A DNA stretch of 64,000 nucleotides from Plotosus lineatus (GCA_024760905.1 CM045750.1:17947919-18011918), one strand, 5' to 3'; counted from the stretch's first letter, positions 1 to 19,800 are shown. Numbers and translations: made by a program. Notes: generated from the sequence alone by a model not told the origin.

Positions 1-187
1 TTTTTTTTTTTATGTTTATAGTTCTAAGCTCTGCTGACTTTTAGCTCGGTTCCACAAATATTTTTTACAGTCCAAGTAAATACAGCTGCTGTATAATATC
101 TGGACAGGGTAGCACCTGAAGGTCTGTGTATCTCAGAGGACATGATGGCATCTCTTCATATATTTGGGGTTTTTTGGAAAGGCAGTA

Positions 188-945
188 CAGTGGTACCTCA
201 CCTTACGAAATTAATCCGTTCCAGAGGATTTTTCGTAAATTGAACCGCATTTTACATGTGAAACGTGATTCATTTCAAGGCCCCCAGTACTACCCCATAA
301 ACCCTTTAAAAATTATAAAAGAATAACTTTTAAGACCTCCTTCTGCTTCAACATCGTACAAATGGTAGACGGGTTTGGCCGTATTCCTTTGCGATATCAC
401 TCAACCGCATTCCACAAGCCCGCTTCTTTTCACTCACACCGGAAATCACACGTGTGTGTGTGTGTGTGTGTGTGTGCACGTGTGTTTTGACCATGTCTTC
501 TTAGCAGAGTTATAATCTTACAAATGTTTATGCAAAGTTAAAAGCCTGAGTCAAAAAATAAAGCAATGAGCACATCAAAAAACTCATGAAACAACAGTAA
601 CTCTGTCCTTTACACGAAAGGCATTATGGGAGATGTAGCTCCATAATAGCCAATGGGAGAGAGCTGTGTCATCCCTCCTAGCTAATGGGAGGCCAGCGGG
701 GCAGGATGTTGGGAGATAGCCAATGGGAGGGAGCTGCATCATCCCTCCTAGCCAATGGGAGGCCAGCGGGGGCGGGATGTTGGAAGATCGCAATGGGAGA
801 GCAGCTCGTGCATTGTTTGAATGTTTGAATGGCGCATTTTGTAAGGAGAACTAGTTTCGTATACAGAGACAAAACATTTTGGAAAATGTTTTTTGTAACC
901 TGGATTTTTCGTTTGCTGGGACTATCGTAAGGTGAGGTATCACTG
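188..945 (+). mobile_element. P1 element copy a (TA-flanked TIR transposon, non-autonomous)
   Basis: Terminal inverted repeats read CAGTGGTACCTCACCTTACG on the left and CGTAAGGTGAGGTATCACTG on the right, with TA on each side (186-187 and 946-947). No transposase is visible. The interior holds a GT microsatellite (about 451-476), a palindromic CATTATGGGAGATG stretch, and a tandem unit containing CCAATGGGAG repeated about every 35-70 bp. TA flanks suggest the Tc1/mariner/pogo superfamily. It lies in a polr1a intron. Confidence 0.85.
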
Positions 946-1133
946 TATTCAGTCGTGTGTTGGGGATGTGATTTAAATGTTTAATTTTACATTGATTTTG
1001 CTTTGCCTGTTATCAGGGATGTATGAATGACTGTGCTAACCCATTCTGATCTGATCTCATGTAGCAAACCACTCATTATTATGAATCTCTTTGGGGGGAA
1101 ATGATGGTGGAGATAAAAATCCTTCTTCTTCAG

Positions 1134-7412
<6,279 letters not shown>

Positions 7413-9036
7413 CTCAGAATGCTGATTTGAGTTATAAAAGCCACTGTTCAACTTTAGACTGTTTCAAGTGTTGTCTGGAATATTATTAAATGTTTTTCTT
7501 TTTAAAAATCTATGTAGTAGTCTGTGCCATTTCTCTATGTTTTTTTTTTTTTTTTATTTAAAAAACCCACACAGTTCTTTGTTGACTTTTCATCTCTCCA
7601 AGTGTATAATAGTTGATGGCAGATCTTTTGATAGGGCTGCTTGGTTGCTAAGATTGTTCACTTTCAGGTGAGCAATGAAGCAGCCTGTGCTTCTGAGTCA
7701 TCCACATGCAGAGCTGAGACTGTGATTCCCAATACCATGTAGCACCCACTGTTTTGCCTTTTCTGCATCGCTGTAGGACTTTCTTCCTGCCTGTATTCGG
7801 TAGATTTAAAGAGGAGGTTGATGTGTGCAAACAAGTGCCACTCATTAGGCCACAAGTCACTCTACAGTGGCTCAGCAGGCAAAGATGGATGTGGTGACCA
7901 CAAGGCTAAAGGTTTTGTATCAGCGTCTCCTAGATGAATGCTTTCATGGGCTGGCAAGTTCCATCTACCTGGTCATTTAACCCATTTACTGGGGATTTTT
8001 TTTTTTGATAAAGGTTTACTCCTTTAGACTTTGACCAATTAAGGCCAACATGCAAGGCATCAAGGGACTTGTGAGTGGTGGGAGTGTCGAGCTCCTGTAC
8101 AAGTATTAAGCATAGCTGTACCTTTTTTGAGAGAAAAACACAGTGATTGTTTTCGATCAAATACTTATGCTCTATTGTGTTTTTTTTTTTTTAAAGAAAA
8201 AAGATTTAACTTGGAGGGTGTACAGAGACTGAAAGGTACCCTTCCTCTGCCAGGCACAAATGGCTTATATTGACAAGCGCAATTATTAATCTGAAGGCTG
8301 CTGGATTTTCATTATAATTTGGCATAATTACAGTATAATTAAATGTCTCCCTCTAGTGGACGTCTGATGAATGTTACTTCATACATTATTTTCACTTATT
8401 GAATTTTGAGTCCTTTACCCTTCACTGGTCCACAGGTACTATAGTGGGTGTCTTGTCCTCTCTTTCGATTTTTGTTACTTAATGTTTGTGGACATGTTGG
8501 CCTTGTTTGAATTGTCACCACAAAGCTGGATGAACATAACTATATCACTACCCTGATGTATGGTAGCATTATGATTTTCATTTCCATGGAAACATTCCCC
8601 CACAGGGTACAAAACATGTTCCACTTTACACTCTACAAAATGAGGTCAATGTACATGTACTTGTCAGGATAATGCACCCTAGCACACTGCAAAATTGATT
8701 CAAGAGAGGTTTGAGGATCATAATCGCTGTCAGCTTGGTGCCAGATAGTACAGCATATCTTCAGGGGTCAAGTAGAATAAAAAAGGTTGTTGTCAGTATG
8801 CAGGTGGTGATAAAGTAATGGCTGATTGTTAGAAAGCCACATTTCTAAAATAGACCCTAAAAACCCATCTCTCTCTCTCTCTCTTTTCCAATTTATTTCT
8901 GACACCAATTCATTCCAATAAATGACCAGTGATATACTCCTCTGGAAGACAGTACCTTACACTCTATAAGTGCCACTTTATTTTGTTTGTTGAAATGGTT
9001 GATTGACTGAAATATCAGTACAGAATTTGTTCAGTT
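7413..9036. other. Intergenic, polr1a to first repeat block
   Basis: Holds the polr1a 3' UTR and unique-looking AT-rich sequence. I see no exon, RNA gene or clear repeat terminus. Confidence 0.5.
7485..7490 (+). terminator. polr1a polyadenylation signal
   Basis: ATTAAA lies 73 bp after the polr1a stop codon and is followed by T-rich sequence. It is the first recognised signal variant downstream of the gene. Confidence 0.55.
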
Positions 9037-9642
9037 CTGTTTCTGTAGCCGTTTAATCCAGGGGTGTCAAACTCGTGCCACAAAGGGCCATGTGGCTGCA
9101 GGTTTTTGTTTCAACCAAGAATCAGCACACCTGACTTGGCTCATTCAAACAACTGATAAGAGTCTTCAGGCAGTTGATTGGTCAATTTGTGCTTTGGCCA
9201 GAGACTGACCAATCAAATGCCTGAAGACTCTTATCAGTTGTTTGAATGAGCCAAGTCAGGTGTGCTGCTGCTTGATTGAAACAAAAAACATGGCCCTTTG
9301 TGGCACGAGTTTGACACCCCTGGTTTAATCCTAATTAGGGTTGCGGGGAGGCTGGCGCCCATCCCAGCCAACTCCAGGCAATGGCAGAGTTCACCCTGTA
9401 CAGCTCACCAGGCCATTACAGGGTGAAACACACTGACAGCTTTGCAGCTACTCTTGTCGAAAGTCAGCAATGGTTCTTTTACATGAACCTCTCACCATAG
9501 ACAGTGAGAAACATGGCAGGCCTTTGATAACTCAGCCAGCTGCACTAGGGGGACAGTGACAACCCTGTGGAGAGTGGGACTCGAACTGCCAACCTTCGGA
9601 ACTGCAATCCAGCACCCTTTACCACCAGGCCACCACTGCCCT
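9037..9642 (-). repeat. tRNA-headed SINE, family A, split by a hAT-like element
   Basis: Reverse-oriented family A SINE. On the minus strand it begins GGGCAGTGGTGGCCTGGTGG with an A box and a B box (GTTCGAGTCCCAC), runs through CATGTAAAAGAACCATTGC and CTTTCGACAAGAG, and ends in CCTAATTAGGATTAAACGG. The tail is interrupted by the 264-bp element at 9059-9322. Other copies: 13907-14235, 25216-25556, 35138-35485, 63566-63862. Confidence 0.8.
9059..9322. mobile_element. hAT-like hairpin element (MITE) with 8-bp target duplication
   Basis: Nearly perfect inverted repeat: begins CAGGGGTGTCAAACTCGTGCC and ends GGCACGAGTTTGACACCCCTG, with arms of about 100 bp or more around a short centre. It is flanked by GTTTAATC on both sides (9051-9058 and 9323-9330), an 8-bp duplication as made by hAT transposases. 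No coding sequence is visible. Confidence 0.9.
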
Positions 9643-10017
9643 TCCTGTGCACATTATACTGTACATGCATTTCTATTTGTTTTTGCAAATGGCTGTCAAA
9701 AATGCATTTAGACAGATTATAAGGATGTTCATGATTATTTAATTATCATCAATACTTATATGATTATGCAGGTCTTAGAGTTGTGGCATGCCCTTCCTGA
9801 GCCTGAATAGACCTGAAGAACCACTTACCATAATGATGAGGCCTACATAAAAACTCTGGAACGTAATTATTTTCAAATTTGGTTTATATGTAAACCATGA
9901 TTCTACATGAAAGCACACACACAACGAAAAACAAACAAACAAACAAGCACTCAAGCCATCTTTCTACCAGGTAAGATGGAGACACACATGCAAACTTCGT
10001 GTTTCTCCCACTATGAG

Positions 10018-10044
10018 GACTTGCAATCCCATAATGCACCGCGG
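10018..10044 (+). promoter_or_regulatory. ZNF143/STAF-type site in the prpf19 promoter
   Basis: GACTTGCAATCCCATAATGC followed by ACCGCGG closely matches the ZNF143 (SBS) consensus ACTACAANTCCCATAATGCA. It lies about 175 bp before the prpf19 ATG, where such sites usually occur in housekeeping promoters. No TATA box is evident. Binding is inferred. Confidence 0.65.
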
Positions 10045-10218
10045 TGCTTTTTGAGCGCTCGCTCTTCCCAACGTGTGCACGAATGTATGAACTCAGGCAG
10101 TGTTCAAGATTAGCTCTTTTCGTTATCGTGTTTTTATAGAAATTTACATTTTCTTCTGTGAATTTTTCTTTTTTTCCCGCATGAATTAAAAGATCAGAGG
10201 CTCTCCCGACATCCAATA

Positions 10219-13200
10219 ATGTCTTTGGTTTGTGCAAGTAAGTTTAAAACTTATTGTTTGTCAGGTACCGTGCTAGCTACTGTTAGCATGCTGCAACGCC
10301 ACAGAGCATCAACCGAGCCGGAAGCTAAGCTAATGATGCTAATTTAAACATTCACCTGCTAATCGGGCTAAAGTTGAGCTTTAGGGTTTCTGAGTGTATT
10401 TTATCAGTGAAGTAGAGGGTATTATGTTGTGGTAATCAGTTTTAGCATCACTATTACATAATTAGTAATGTTTTATTAAAGTTCACACAGGGGCAGGATC
10501 TCAAACGGCTACTCAAGCGCAGTGTGAAGGCCATTAACTCCTACTGTATAATGAAGTAGTGGGAGAAGTACTGTAGGGATCAGAGATTGGACTTTAGCAC
10601 AATAGTGAGGTCTTTTTTTATGTTCTTTATTCGTGTGTAAAAATGGAAAATGTTTGTTTCCTCAGTTTGCTTGTAATGTACCAGGGTTCCTTCATGTGTA
10701 GGACAGGAGGCACTCCAGTGGAAGTAAATTTGAACACAAAATACAGTCAAGTTTGTATACATATGTAGTGTATATCAGCTGTTTCATGGCCAGAGTTTTC
10801 CTTGTAAAAATTATACCAGTGATTTCTGGAAGTTGACACTTACGTACTTTGGTCTGTCTCTTGTTTATTATTGTGTGGAAAAGAGTTGACCCAGCTCCAC
10901 TAGTGAAATCTCTCCTCATCTATGGTAGTGTTACCAAGTGCAGAATTCAATTATCTCCACTGTAATAAAAATAGTAGTTTTTAACCTCATAATTTTTTTA
11001 TTGCATTCGTAATTACTATTATTTGTGGAGGGGTGTTTTCATACAATCTAAAAGATGTTCTGCTGCTTGTAAGCTCTATTTATAATACCAGTGGCTTTGT
11101 CTGGATACTTTGTCAAAAATGTCCTCTCTGGAATGTAGAAGTTGTATGCAGAGCAGAAGTGTGTGGTTCCCCCCCCCAGATATGAATTACTTTTTCTGAA
11201 GCACCATTGTTCTGTGTGGCTTGCTTCTTCTTTTTGTTCCCTTTCAGGGGTTGCCACAGTGAATCATCTGTCTCCATCTTCATGGAAGTCAAATTAATGA
11301 TTCGCATATTCGATTTGGCAGAGGTTTTTACATCCGCTGCCCTTCCTGACACAACCCTTTAGCATGGGATGGAAACATGCTGACGCTTTGTAGCCAACTC
11401 TTGATGAAAGTCAGCAATGGTTCCTTTACATGCCTCTCACCATAAACATCGCCCGCTTTTGATAACCCAGTTAGCTGCACTGGGGGCAGTGACAACCATG
11501 TGGAGAGTGGGACTCGAACCCCCAACCCTAGGATCAGTGATCCAGCACCTTCATCACCAGGCCACCACTGCCTCTTCTGTGTAGCTTGCTGGAATATACA
11601 GACACTCCCCGACTTGTTTTTAATTGGTTCCGGATGGGTGAACGCAAGTTGTTACTATACATCCATAAATACCATTACTGTATCTCAAACCCCTCAATCA
11701 ATTATTATAAACATAACATTGTAAAATAATATCAAATATCAAATAATATCAACATTAATTCCAAATAAATTAAATTCAAGCAAAATAATTTCAAATTGAT
11801 ACATTTTAATTAAATTCACTCATCAAATATCAAATACAGTATCAAATATAACCTTTAACATTCTCTATGATGCGATTTTTCTGCTTGTAAATGGTTCCGA
11901 TGGTCGACGGATGGTCACTTTACATGAAGCTGAGCTGAATCACATGACATGAAGCTGAGCCAACTCACTTTACATGAAGCTTAAAACAGCCAATCAATGC
12001 TTACAATATGTGAGGCGCTCAATACCGAAAGTAGTACACTTGCTGAAAGTAGTTTACTTGCTTGAAACAAAGCGCGGGTTATGCGAACTTCTGGCTTTCA
12101 AGTGAGCAAGGGCTTTGTTGAACTCGTTTAGTACTCAGTTTGCACTGTGAATAACCAGCAGAGCAGTGAGTTCTCTCTTTCCTGGATTTGGGTTTTCATA
12201 TTTTACAACTCTCTTTGCTTCACTGAGTATGCATGGTAGATTGTGCCAATCCGAGCAGATAGTTAATTCATCTCTGTGTATGAGACTTGCACCCATGCTA
12301 GTAGGCTTACGCTTCTGACCAACCATATTTGCTTTGGGTTACAAAAGTCCGCAAAACAGTGTAAACACAAAGATTACAGAGACGACGGCTTAACACGAGA
12401 GTAAAATGCTATATAACTGATATATAACTGAACTGGGAAGAAGGAGGGGCACGTTCTGTCTGTCGTTTGTAAACCATGGACGCAGCGTCATTGTGTCATT
12501 ACATCAGCGTAATACGTAGGTACGTCTAAACTCAAAATTTGACTTTTTTTTGGAAAAAAAAACATGTAAAATTGAAAAAACGAATGAACGTAAGTCGGGG
12601 AGCGTCTGTATAATTATGATTGGTGGTGCAATACTTTCTGGAGAGGTTCCATATCAGCTGGATGTTTGTCAAAATGTGTCTTCTCCGGAAAACCATGATG
12701 ATTATCACTGATGCTGTTGTTACTGCAGTTAATAATAGGTAGGTAAGGTAAAGTCTGTTGGTTTTTTTTACACTTGAGCTATAGTGGCTCATCAGGCTGG
12801 TGCTTATTCCCGGTTTCCATAGCGTGAAGCAACCAGGAGGTCAACTCCTCCTGGATGGGACACAGGTCCATCACAGGTTACCTTACCAGTATATTTTACT
12901 GGTACCCATTTATACTGCTGGGTGAACAGAGGCACACTTGTGGTTGAGACCTTGCCCAGGGGTTTTAGCACAGTGAGGGTTTCAGTGGGATTCGAACTCA
13001 CAACCTCCCTCCCGATCATGAGCGCAGCACCCTAACCACTACGCCACCAGCTCCACCGTTAATAATATATACAACTAAAAAAGCCAAAAAGGAAAAAAAA
13101 AAAAAACAACTAATGGTGCATGAATCCTCTCAGCAAATGTTTTTAGTGAGCTTTTATTCTTAATGCTGTGGATTTTTTTTTTTCAAGTGGTGCTCAGAGT

Positions 13201-13826
13201 CTAATTCTAGTTATTCTAGAGCCTGTGTATCCGTTATACTTTCACCCAGTGCGATTTAGACCTGGAGCTCTGATACTTCATAGAAAGTATTCCAGTCTCA
13301 TCAGGTTTTGACCGGGAACAGGAAACCACAAAAAATTGAGTTTTATTTTTTGAGTTACTGTGAACCCCAAAAGTCTACCCTGCTTGCGAAATAGCCCATT
13401 TACAATATAGTGCTTTACGATGTTTTCCTGATTCTGGTACCTATGAGTGAAAATGTGCTCAGTACTGGGCTACATTGGATGCATTTTTATTTTATTCGTA
13501 GACTCACCGTGCTGATTTTGCCACAACTCTAAAATTTGATTTAAAAGAAAAATCAATCAAAATAAATCCTGTATAAAATAAATTTACAAATGGATTGTCC
13601 GTCCCGAAAAACAAGCAATTATAATACAGTATAGATGTTCCCATCAACTGTACCGTGATTCTAAAAGTGATCTGACTATTAAAATCTGTTCTGACTATTG
13701 TGGGGGCCTAATGGTTAGAGCTTTGGGGCCCAAAGATTCCCGAACCAGAGGGAAAATGTGGGGCGGTGGCGGAATGAGCATCACCTTCCCTTCCTCCACT
13801 TCATGGCTGAGGTGCCATCCAGGTGC

Positions 13827-13879
<53 letters not shown>

Positions 13880-16800
13880 CGTGCTCACTTTGGATGAGTT
13901 AAATGCATTCATTCATGAATTTTCTGAACTGCTTAATCCTATTTAGGGTCACGGGGAGGCTGGCGCCCATCTCAGCCAATTCTGGTTGAGGGAAGAGTAC
14001 ACCCCGGACAGCTCGCCAGGCCATCGCAGGGCAGAAACATGCTGACAGATATGCAGCTACTCTTGGCGAAAGTCAGAAATGGTTCTATTACATGAACCTC
14101 TCACCATAGACCGTGAGAGACATGGCCGGACTTTGAGAACTCAGTTAGCTGTGACAACCCAGTGATAGTGGGGCTTGAACACCCAACTTTGGGATCAGTG
14201 ATCCAGCACCTTATCACCAGGCCACCACTGCCCCGTGTTGGTTAAATGCAGCGGAAATAATTTCCCTGACAGAATTAATACAGTATGTCAGAATCAACTG
14301 TGTAAACATTTTAAATAAAATATCTAAAGCTGTATGAGGGTGGGCTGAAAGGTTCTGAGCTGATTCAGATATAATGCCAGAATAATAAAATGTGAGGCTT
14401 TAAACTAAGAGAGATTTCAGAACTGTGATGGTAATAAAACAGATCTGTAACCTCAGGAGGCCACAAGAAACCACATTTGATAAATTTGACCATTACGTCA
14501 TTGTCAGTCTGTGAACTTTTTAGCTCCCCCTGATTATTTAAAATGTTTGATGATGAAGGAATTGCTTTTCATGTTCTTGTATCACATACTGGAATTAAAA
14601 AAAAAACCTAAATTATCTTTTGCTTACAGGGCTGCCAACTTATACGAATTTATCCGTATCATACGAAAAAGAACAAAATACGGCAATACGATTCATTCAA
14701 ACATTAATACAAAGGAATATAGTCAAGAGAATATGCTCCTTTCAATTTTATTTGATGATATTTTATCATTAATTCTGATGAATTGCATCCAGTTCGATCC
14801 GTGTTTATATGTTTACCTTCCTGGCAAAGCCAAGTCTTGCGATAATCTCACGGGATGTTACTGTTGTATTTTACCACGTGATTGGTTTTTTAGCAGCAAG
14901 GTAGGACAATTTCCATGAATCAGAGGCTACCTTACACACACTCCGTGGTAACCAGAGCCAATCATGGAACGGTTCCAGGAAACCCAAAGTAATGACGAAA
15001 AGAAAGCAAGAATTTTTATTGGAATATTCAACAATTTATCCATTTATTAAAAAGCATGAGATACACGGCCTTCTGTACAATGTGCAATGCGAAATTTAGC
15101 ATTGCACATTCGAGCGTTTTTGATATTAAAACACATAGAAAGCGAGGCAGACATAGCCAGCTAGCGACCAGTTTACTCACTTTATAACTTTTTTCTTGTC
15201 CTGAACTCTTACTTGCTGATATCAAATATCATTCAGGGTCATGCATAATATAATAATCATAAATATTCAATATATAATAATAATTATGATGTTATATTCT
15301 ATAACACCAGTAGAATTCTGTGAAATAAACCTGGTTTTCTCAAATATGCTGTTTCATTATTAATCCAAAAATGCAGTAAAATTTGACAAAGATAACCTGT
15401 ATGTCCATACCGTATTCGACGTGATAAGCGTCCAGGGCGCTTAAAAAATTGCCATGGGTGGGCGATTATTAAAATGGTTAACAGAAGAGTGGAACGGTAA
15501 GTGCTTATTACCATCGAGGTGGAAAACATGAATAATAACAGAACAATAGTTTTACTGGTATTTGTGTTATTCATTTTGTGGTATAAACCAAACAGTGGCC
15601 CTGGGGAAAAGACAGGAGGCAGAGCTGGAGATAGCAGAGATGAAAATATTAAGGTTCTCTTTGGGAGTAACAAGGATGGATAGGATTAGGAACGAGTACA
15701 TTGGAGGGACAGCACATGTTGGAGGTTTTGGAGACAAAGTCAGAGAGGCTAGATTGAGATGGTTTGGACATGTACAGAGGAGGGATAGTGAGTATATTGG
15801 TAGTAGGATGCCGAGGTTGGAACTACCAGGCAGAAGGCCTAGAGGAAGACCAAAGAGACGTGGTGAAGGAGGACATGAAGGCAGTTGGTGTAAGAGAAGA
15901 AGATGCAGAGGATAGGGTGAGATGGAGGCAGATGATTCGCTGTGGCGACCCCTGAAGGGAAAAGCTGAAAGGAAAAAAGAAGAAGAACCAAATCATCACT
16001 TTCTGTTAAGTCCATATCTGGCTCATGGCGCCATTCATTCAGAGCATCCCATAGTTTTGCTGTCGCAGTTTCTAATGGTTCACCTTGTTGGACATTTACC
16101 AAGAGAACACAGCAAAATATTTTCCTGTTTTTTTTTTTTTAAAGCAAGGCAGAACAATCAAATGTGTTGTTACCGATGAACATTATAGATATTCCCCAGT
16201 GGCAGGGGATTTTGAAATACCATGTGAACTCACCTTTACAGGCAGTGAACGCCTCATTTTACTGTTACAGAGACTGATCGAATAAAATTGGTAAGTTTGA
16301 TGTACCATTTTGCTCCCAGTGCACATGGGTGGTTATTAGAGGTAAGTTCAAAAACACTGGGGGGAGGGGGAGGGGTCCATAATTTGTGTACAGTACTAAT
16401 TTTGTCCATTACGAACACTAATTTTCAGCTCAAAATACAATTTTTTTTGGTTTATTGACAATAAAATGGTACTTTCCTGGGTTGGCAGCCCTGTGCTTAA
16501 TACAGAACAGAAGGTTTACCAGATCAGTATTTGGTCAGTTTAGAGTAAACATGCAGTCTAACATTGTACCATCGCATCTTGTTTTTAGTCTCGAATGAGG
16601 TACCGGAGCACCCATGCGTCTCTCCAGTCTCCAACCAGATATTTGAACGCCGTCTCATAGAGAAATACATAGCGGAGAATGGAGCCGATCCCATTAACGG
16701 TCAGCCTCTGTCCGAGGAGCAGCTTGTCGACATCAAGGGTAAATAGTACAGGATGTGCAATTCTGGATGAAGTTACAGCTTGTGTTTATTTTTTTATTTT

Positions 16801-19800
16801 TCTAACCTTTCTGTTGTTAGCAAGAGTCAAAAAATTTCTTTGCTTGTGAATTGTCTTGCTCTGTTCCCATTTATAGTCTCTCACCCCATTCGACCAAAGG
16901 CGCCATCTGCCACCAGCATCCCTGCCATTCTGAAATCACTTCAAGATGAGTGGGTACGTGTCAAGTGCTTTGCGATTCAGAAGCTTTCAAGCCAGATTCA
17001 TGGCATCATTTTCACAATTTGATCCAAAGCAAAATTTGATCATCATCCTCTGTGGAATATCAGCAAAGATTTAATCGTGTCCTCTCATAGCGTATGATCA
17101 GAAGTAATCTTAATGACTGCAGTATAAAACCTGCACTATTCAAACTCTCACACACTGATTGATTCTTTCAGGATGCTGTGATGCTTCACAGCTTCACACT
17201 GCGCCAGCAGTTGCAGACAACACGCCAGGAGTTGTCGCACGCACTCTACCAGCACGATGCCGCCTGCAGAGTCATTGCCCGTCTCACTAAAGAGGTCACT
17301 GCTGCCAGAGAGGGTGAGTTTGACGTAGCTTTATAGCGCTTTGACCTGCTCTTGTAATCATCAAATTTGCTAATTGTTTCAAACACATTGACTGAATCAG
17401 GAATTGACTGCACATCAGCTTAAAAAAGCAAAGCCACCTCAGGTCTTGGTACAATTTTAAGCCACACCCATCGTGTGCTTGGCTTGTAAAGAAAAAACAA
17501 CAACCTATTTTTCCCTCATCGGCTATGACGTATATACAGTGTCTAATGTAAACTGTTAGTCTTCCCTATCTGTTCATATCCACACGTTATAATTTCCTCA
17601 AAAGATAGTTTTATTATATGCTTGTGCTATACAATAAGAAGGTGTGGCTTTTTTTCCCCACTGACAGCAATCCTTGAGCATACAGGATTTTTTCCCAAGC
17701 ATGCAATTAAACAATACCCCATTACATCTTTTTGAGTTTTGAAACCTCAGGAGAATCAGACTATCTACTAAGCCTCATAAGTTGCCAACCATTATTTCAA
17801 TGGTTTAAATTACAACCTCCAGATATCAAAGAAATTAGCAAAAAGAACTGAATTCTGAATTTTCATTTTTATGAATCTCTCTAATCCGTGTCCATATTAA
17901 TATACGTATGAATGTATAACTGCGGTAAGCCAAAAGATGTGCACGACAGCCGGTTGAATTATCTATTATTGTGTGGATTTCTGTTTCTAGAGAAACTAAA
18001 ACGTTGTCTCCTATTATTATCGATGTGTGTTCGTGTTGCTTTGAGTTTTCCATAAGCATGTAAGCACATACATTATTATTAACAGTTATTAACCCTTGCC
18101 TTTGTAGCCTTGGCCACTCTCAAACCTCAAGCCGGATTGGTTGCTCCCCAGGCGGCTCCTGCCTCCCAGCCTGCAGCTGTGGTCAGTGTTCTTAATGGTT
18201 ATGGTTGAATTCGTCAAGCTCTTTAATACACACCAGCTTCTTTAATTATTGATTTTTTTTTTTAAATGTCATGTTTGGTGCACATCTGTTTTGCTCAGGG
18301 TGCTGGCGGTGAACCCATGGAGGTCAGTGAGCAGGTGGGAATGACTCCAGAGATCATCCAGAAGGTCAGTTCTCTACCAATCTCCGCTTCGATCATTGTG
18401 TAATTGTTTGGTCAGTTGATTGCAGTGTTGACTTTTGTTTGTCTCTTTTCCAGCTGCAAGACAAGGCCACTGTCCTGACCACCGAAAGAAAGAAGGTGAG
18501 AATTTCTGAAGAATCTGACAAATTAAATTTTTCTTGAACACAATTAGTTGTTGAGGTCTGATATATTTCCTGTCTTGCTTTGGAATTCAGAGAGGAAAGA
18601 CGGTGCCAGAAGAACTGGTCCGAGCTGAGGATCTCAGCAAGTATCGCCAAGTGGCCTCCCATGCTGTAAGTGGTGCTTCCCTAACCCCCTTCTTTATAAC
18701 TAATTTCAGTCATATCCGATTCCTATCCATCAAATGTTGCCCCCTTGTCACATGCAACCACATCTACCAGTGATAGGATGTAAGTGTATACATGCCTCCT
18801 CCATGATACACGATGCTGCCACGCACATCTTTACCAACTGTTGTGCATTCAGAGGAGCAACGTTCCCCTTTGTACAAAAGAATTCATCAACACCAGTGGT
18901 TGACTGGGATATGCTATCCCTTTTGACTGCCAGAGCTTGGCCACGTGGCTCCCATAGACTCTCGGTTGCAGATGGCTGTGGCATCAACCCGGATTTGAGC
19001 CTCCAGGTTCACAGTTGCTCACCTCATTGTCCCATTCTGGAGCTTACATTGGCCAATCTATGAGACCGATTGCACGGTTATGTAGGAAGACTCATCAGCT
19101 GGTAGACTAAAGACTGGATATACACACAGCAAACGACAGCAACATGCTTGATAAATTATCTCACAGAACTAATCAGCTGTCTATTTCAGTGACTCAGCAG
19201 CCAGCCGCATGCATTTATGTACTTTTTTTAAATTCCTTGTTCAGGGTCTACACAGTGCCAGCATCCCTGGAATCCTTGCTTTGGATTTGTGTCCTACAGA
19301 CACCAATAAAGTACTCACAGGTATACACACACACACACACGAAGCATCACTTAGCTGACCCCGAGGATTGTGATATCTATGCTGGAGTTTCCTTCTCTCT
19401 TTCATGTCCTCTGATTGCCCATCCAGGTGGCGCTGATAAGAATGTGGTGGTGTTTGATCGCCGGGAGGAGCAGATCGTGGCCACTCTCAAAGGCCACACC
19501 AAAAAGGTCACCTCCGTCATCTACCACCCATCTCAGGTACACAGTCTTCTTCCATTCGCATCGTACATGCATCTAAGTGTCTAGTTTCCTTTAAATAATG
19601 TGCTTTGTTGTTGTTGTTGTGCCCCCCCCATTTGTCCACAGTCGATGGTGTTTTCAGCGTCCCCAGACAGCACCATCCGTGTGTGGTCACTGGCAGCAGG
19701 AAACTGCGTGCAGGTGGTTCGCGCTCATGAGGCCGGAGTTACTGGTCTCTCCCTGCATGCTACTGGAGATTATCTGCTTAGTTCCTCTGAGGATCAGGTA

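Larger units (their letters stand above)
10238..16588 (+). other. prpf19 intron 1, mostly mobile elements
   Basis: A 6.35 kb intron between a GTAAGT donor and a TTTTTAG acceptor. It contains a SINE A / RTE-tail composite (11225-11574), a P2 element, SINE C, SINE A, a GT microsatellite and a 1.87 kb TIR transposon. 10240-11220 and 13060-13700 show no recognisable element. Confidence 0.8.

Noticed and set aside
1101..1133. Start codon of a gene at 1101
   Set aside because: The reading frame before 1134 is intron, ending in CTTCTTCAG; homology to polr1a starts at 1134.
12135..12326. MVGQKRK frame as a host exon
   Set aside because: It recurs only inside P2 elements, so it belongs to the transposon.
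15562..15915. 117-residue frame with WFGHVQRRD as a possible host gene
   Set aside because: It is the C-terminal end of an RTE LINE protein, seen again at 27750 and 30388, and ends in the LINE tail.
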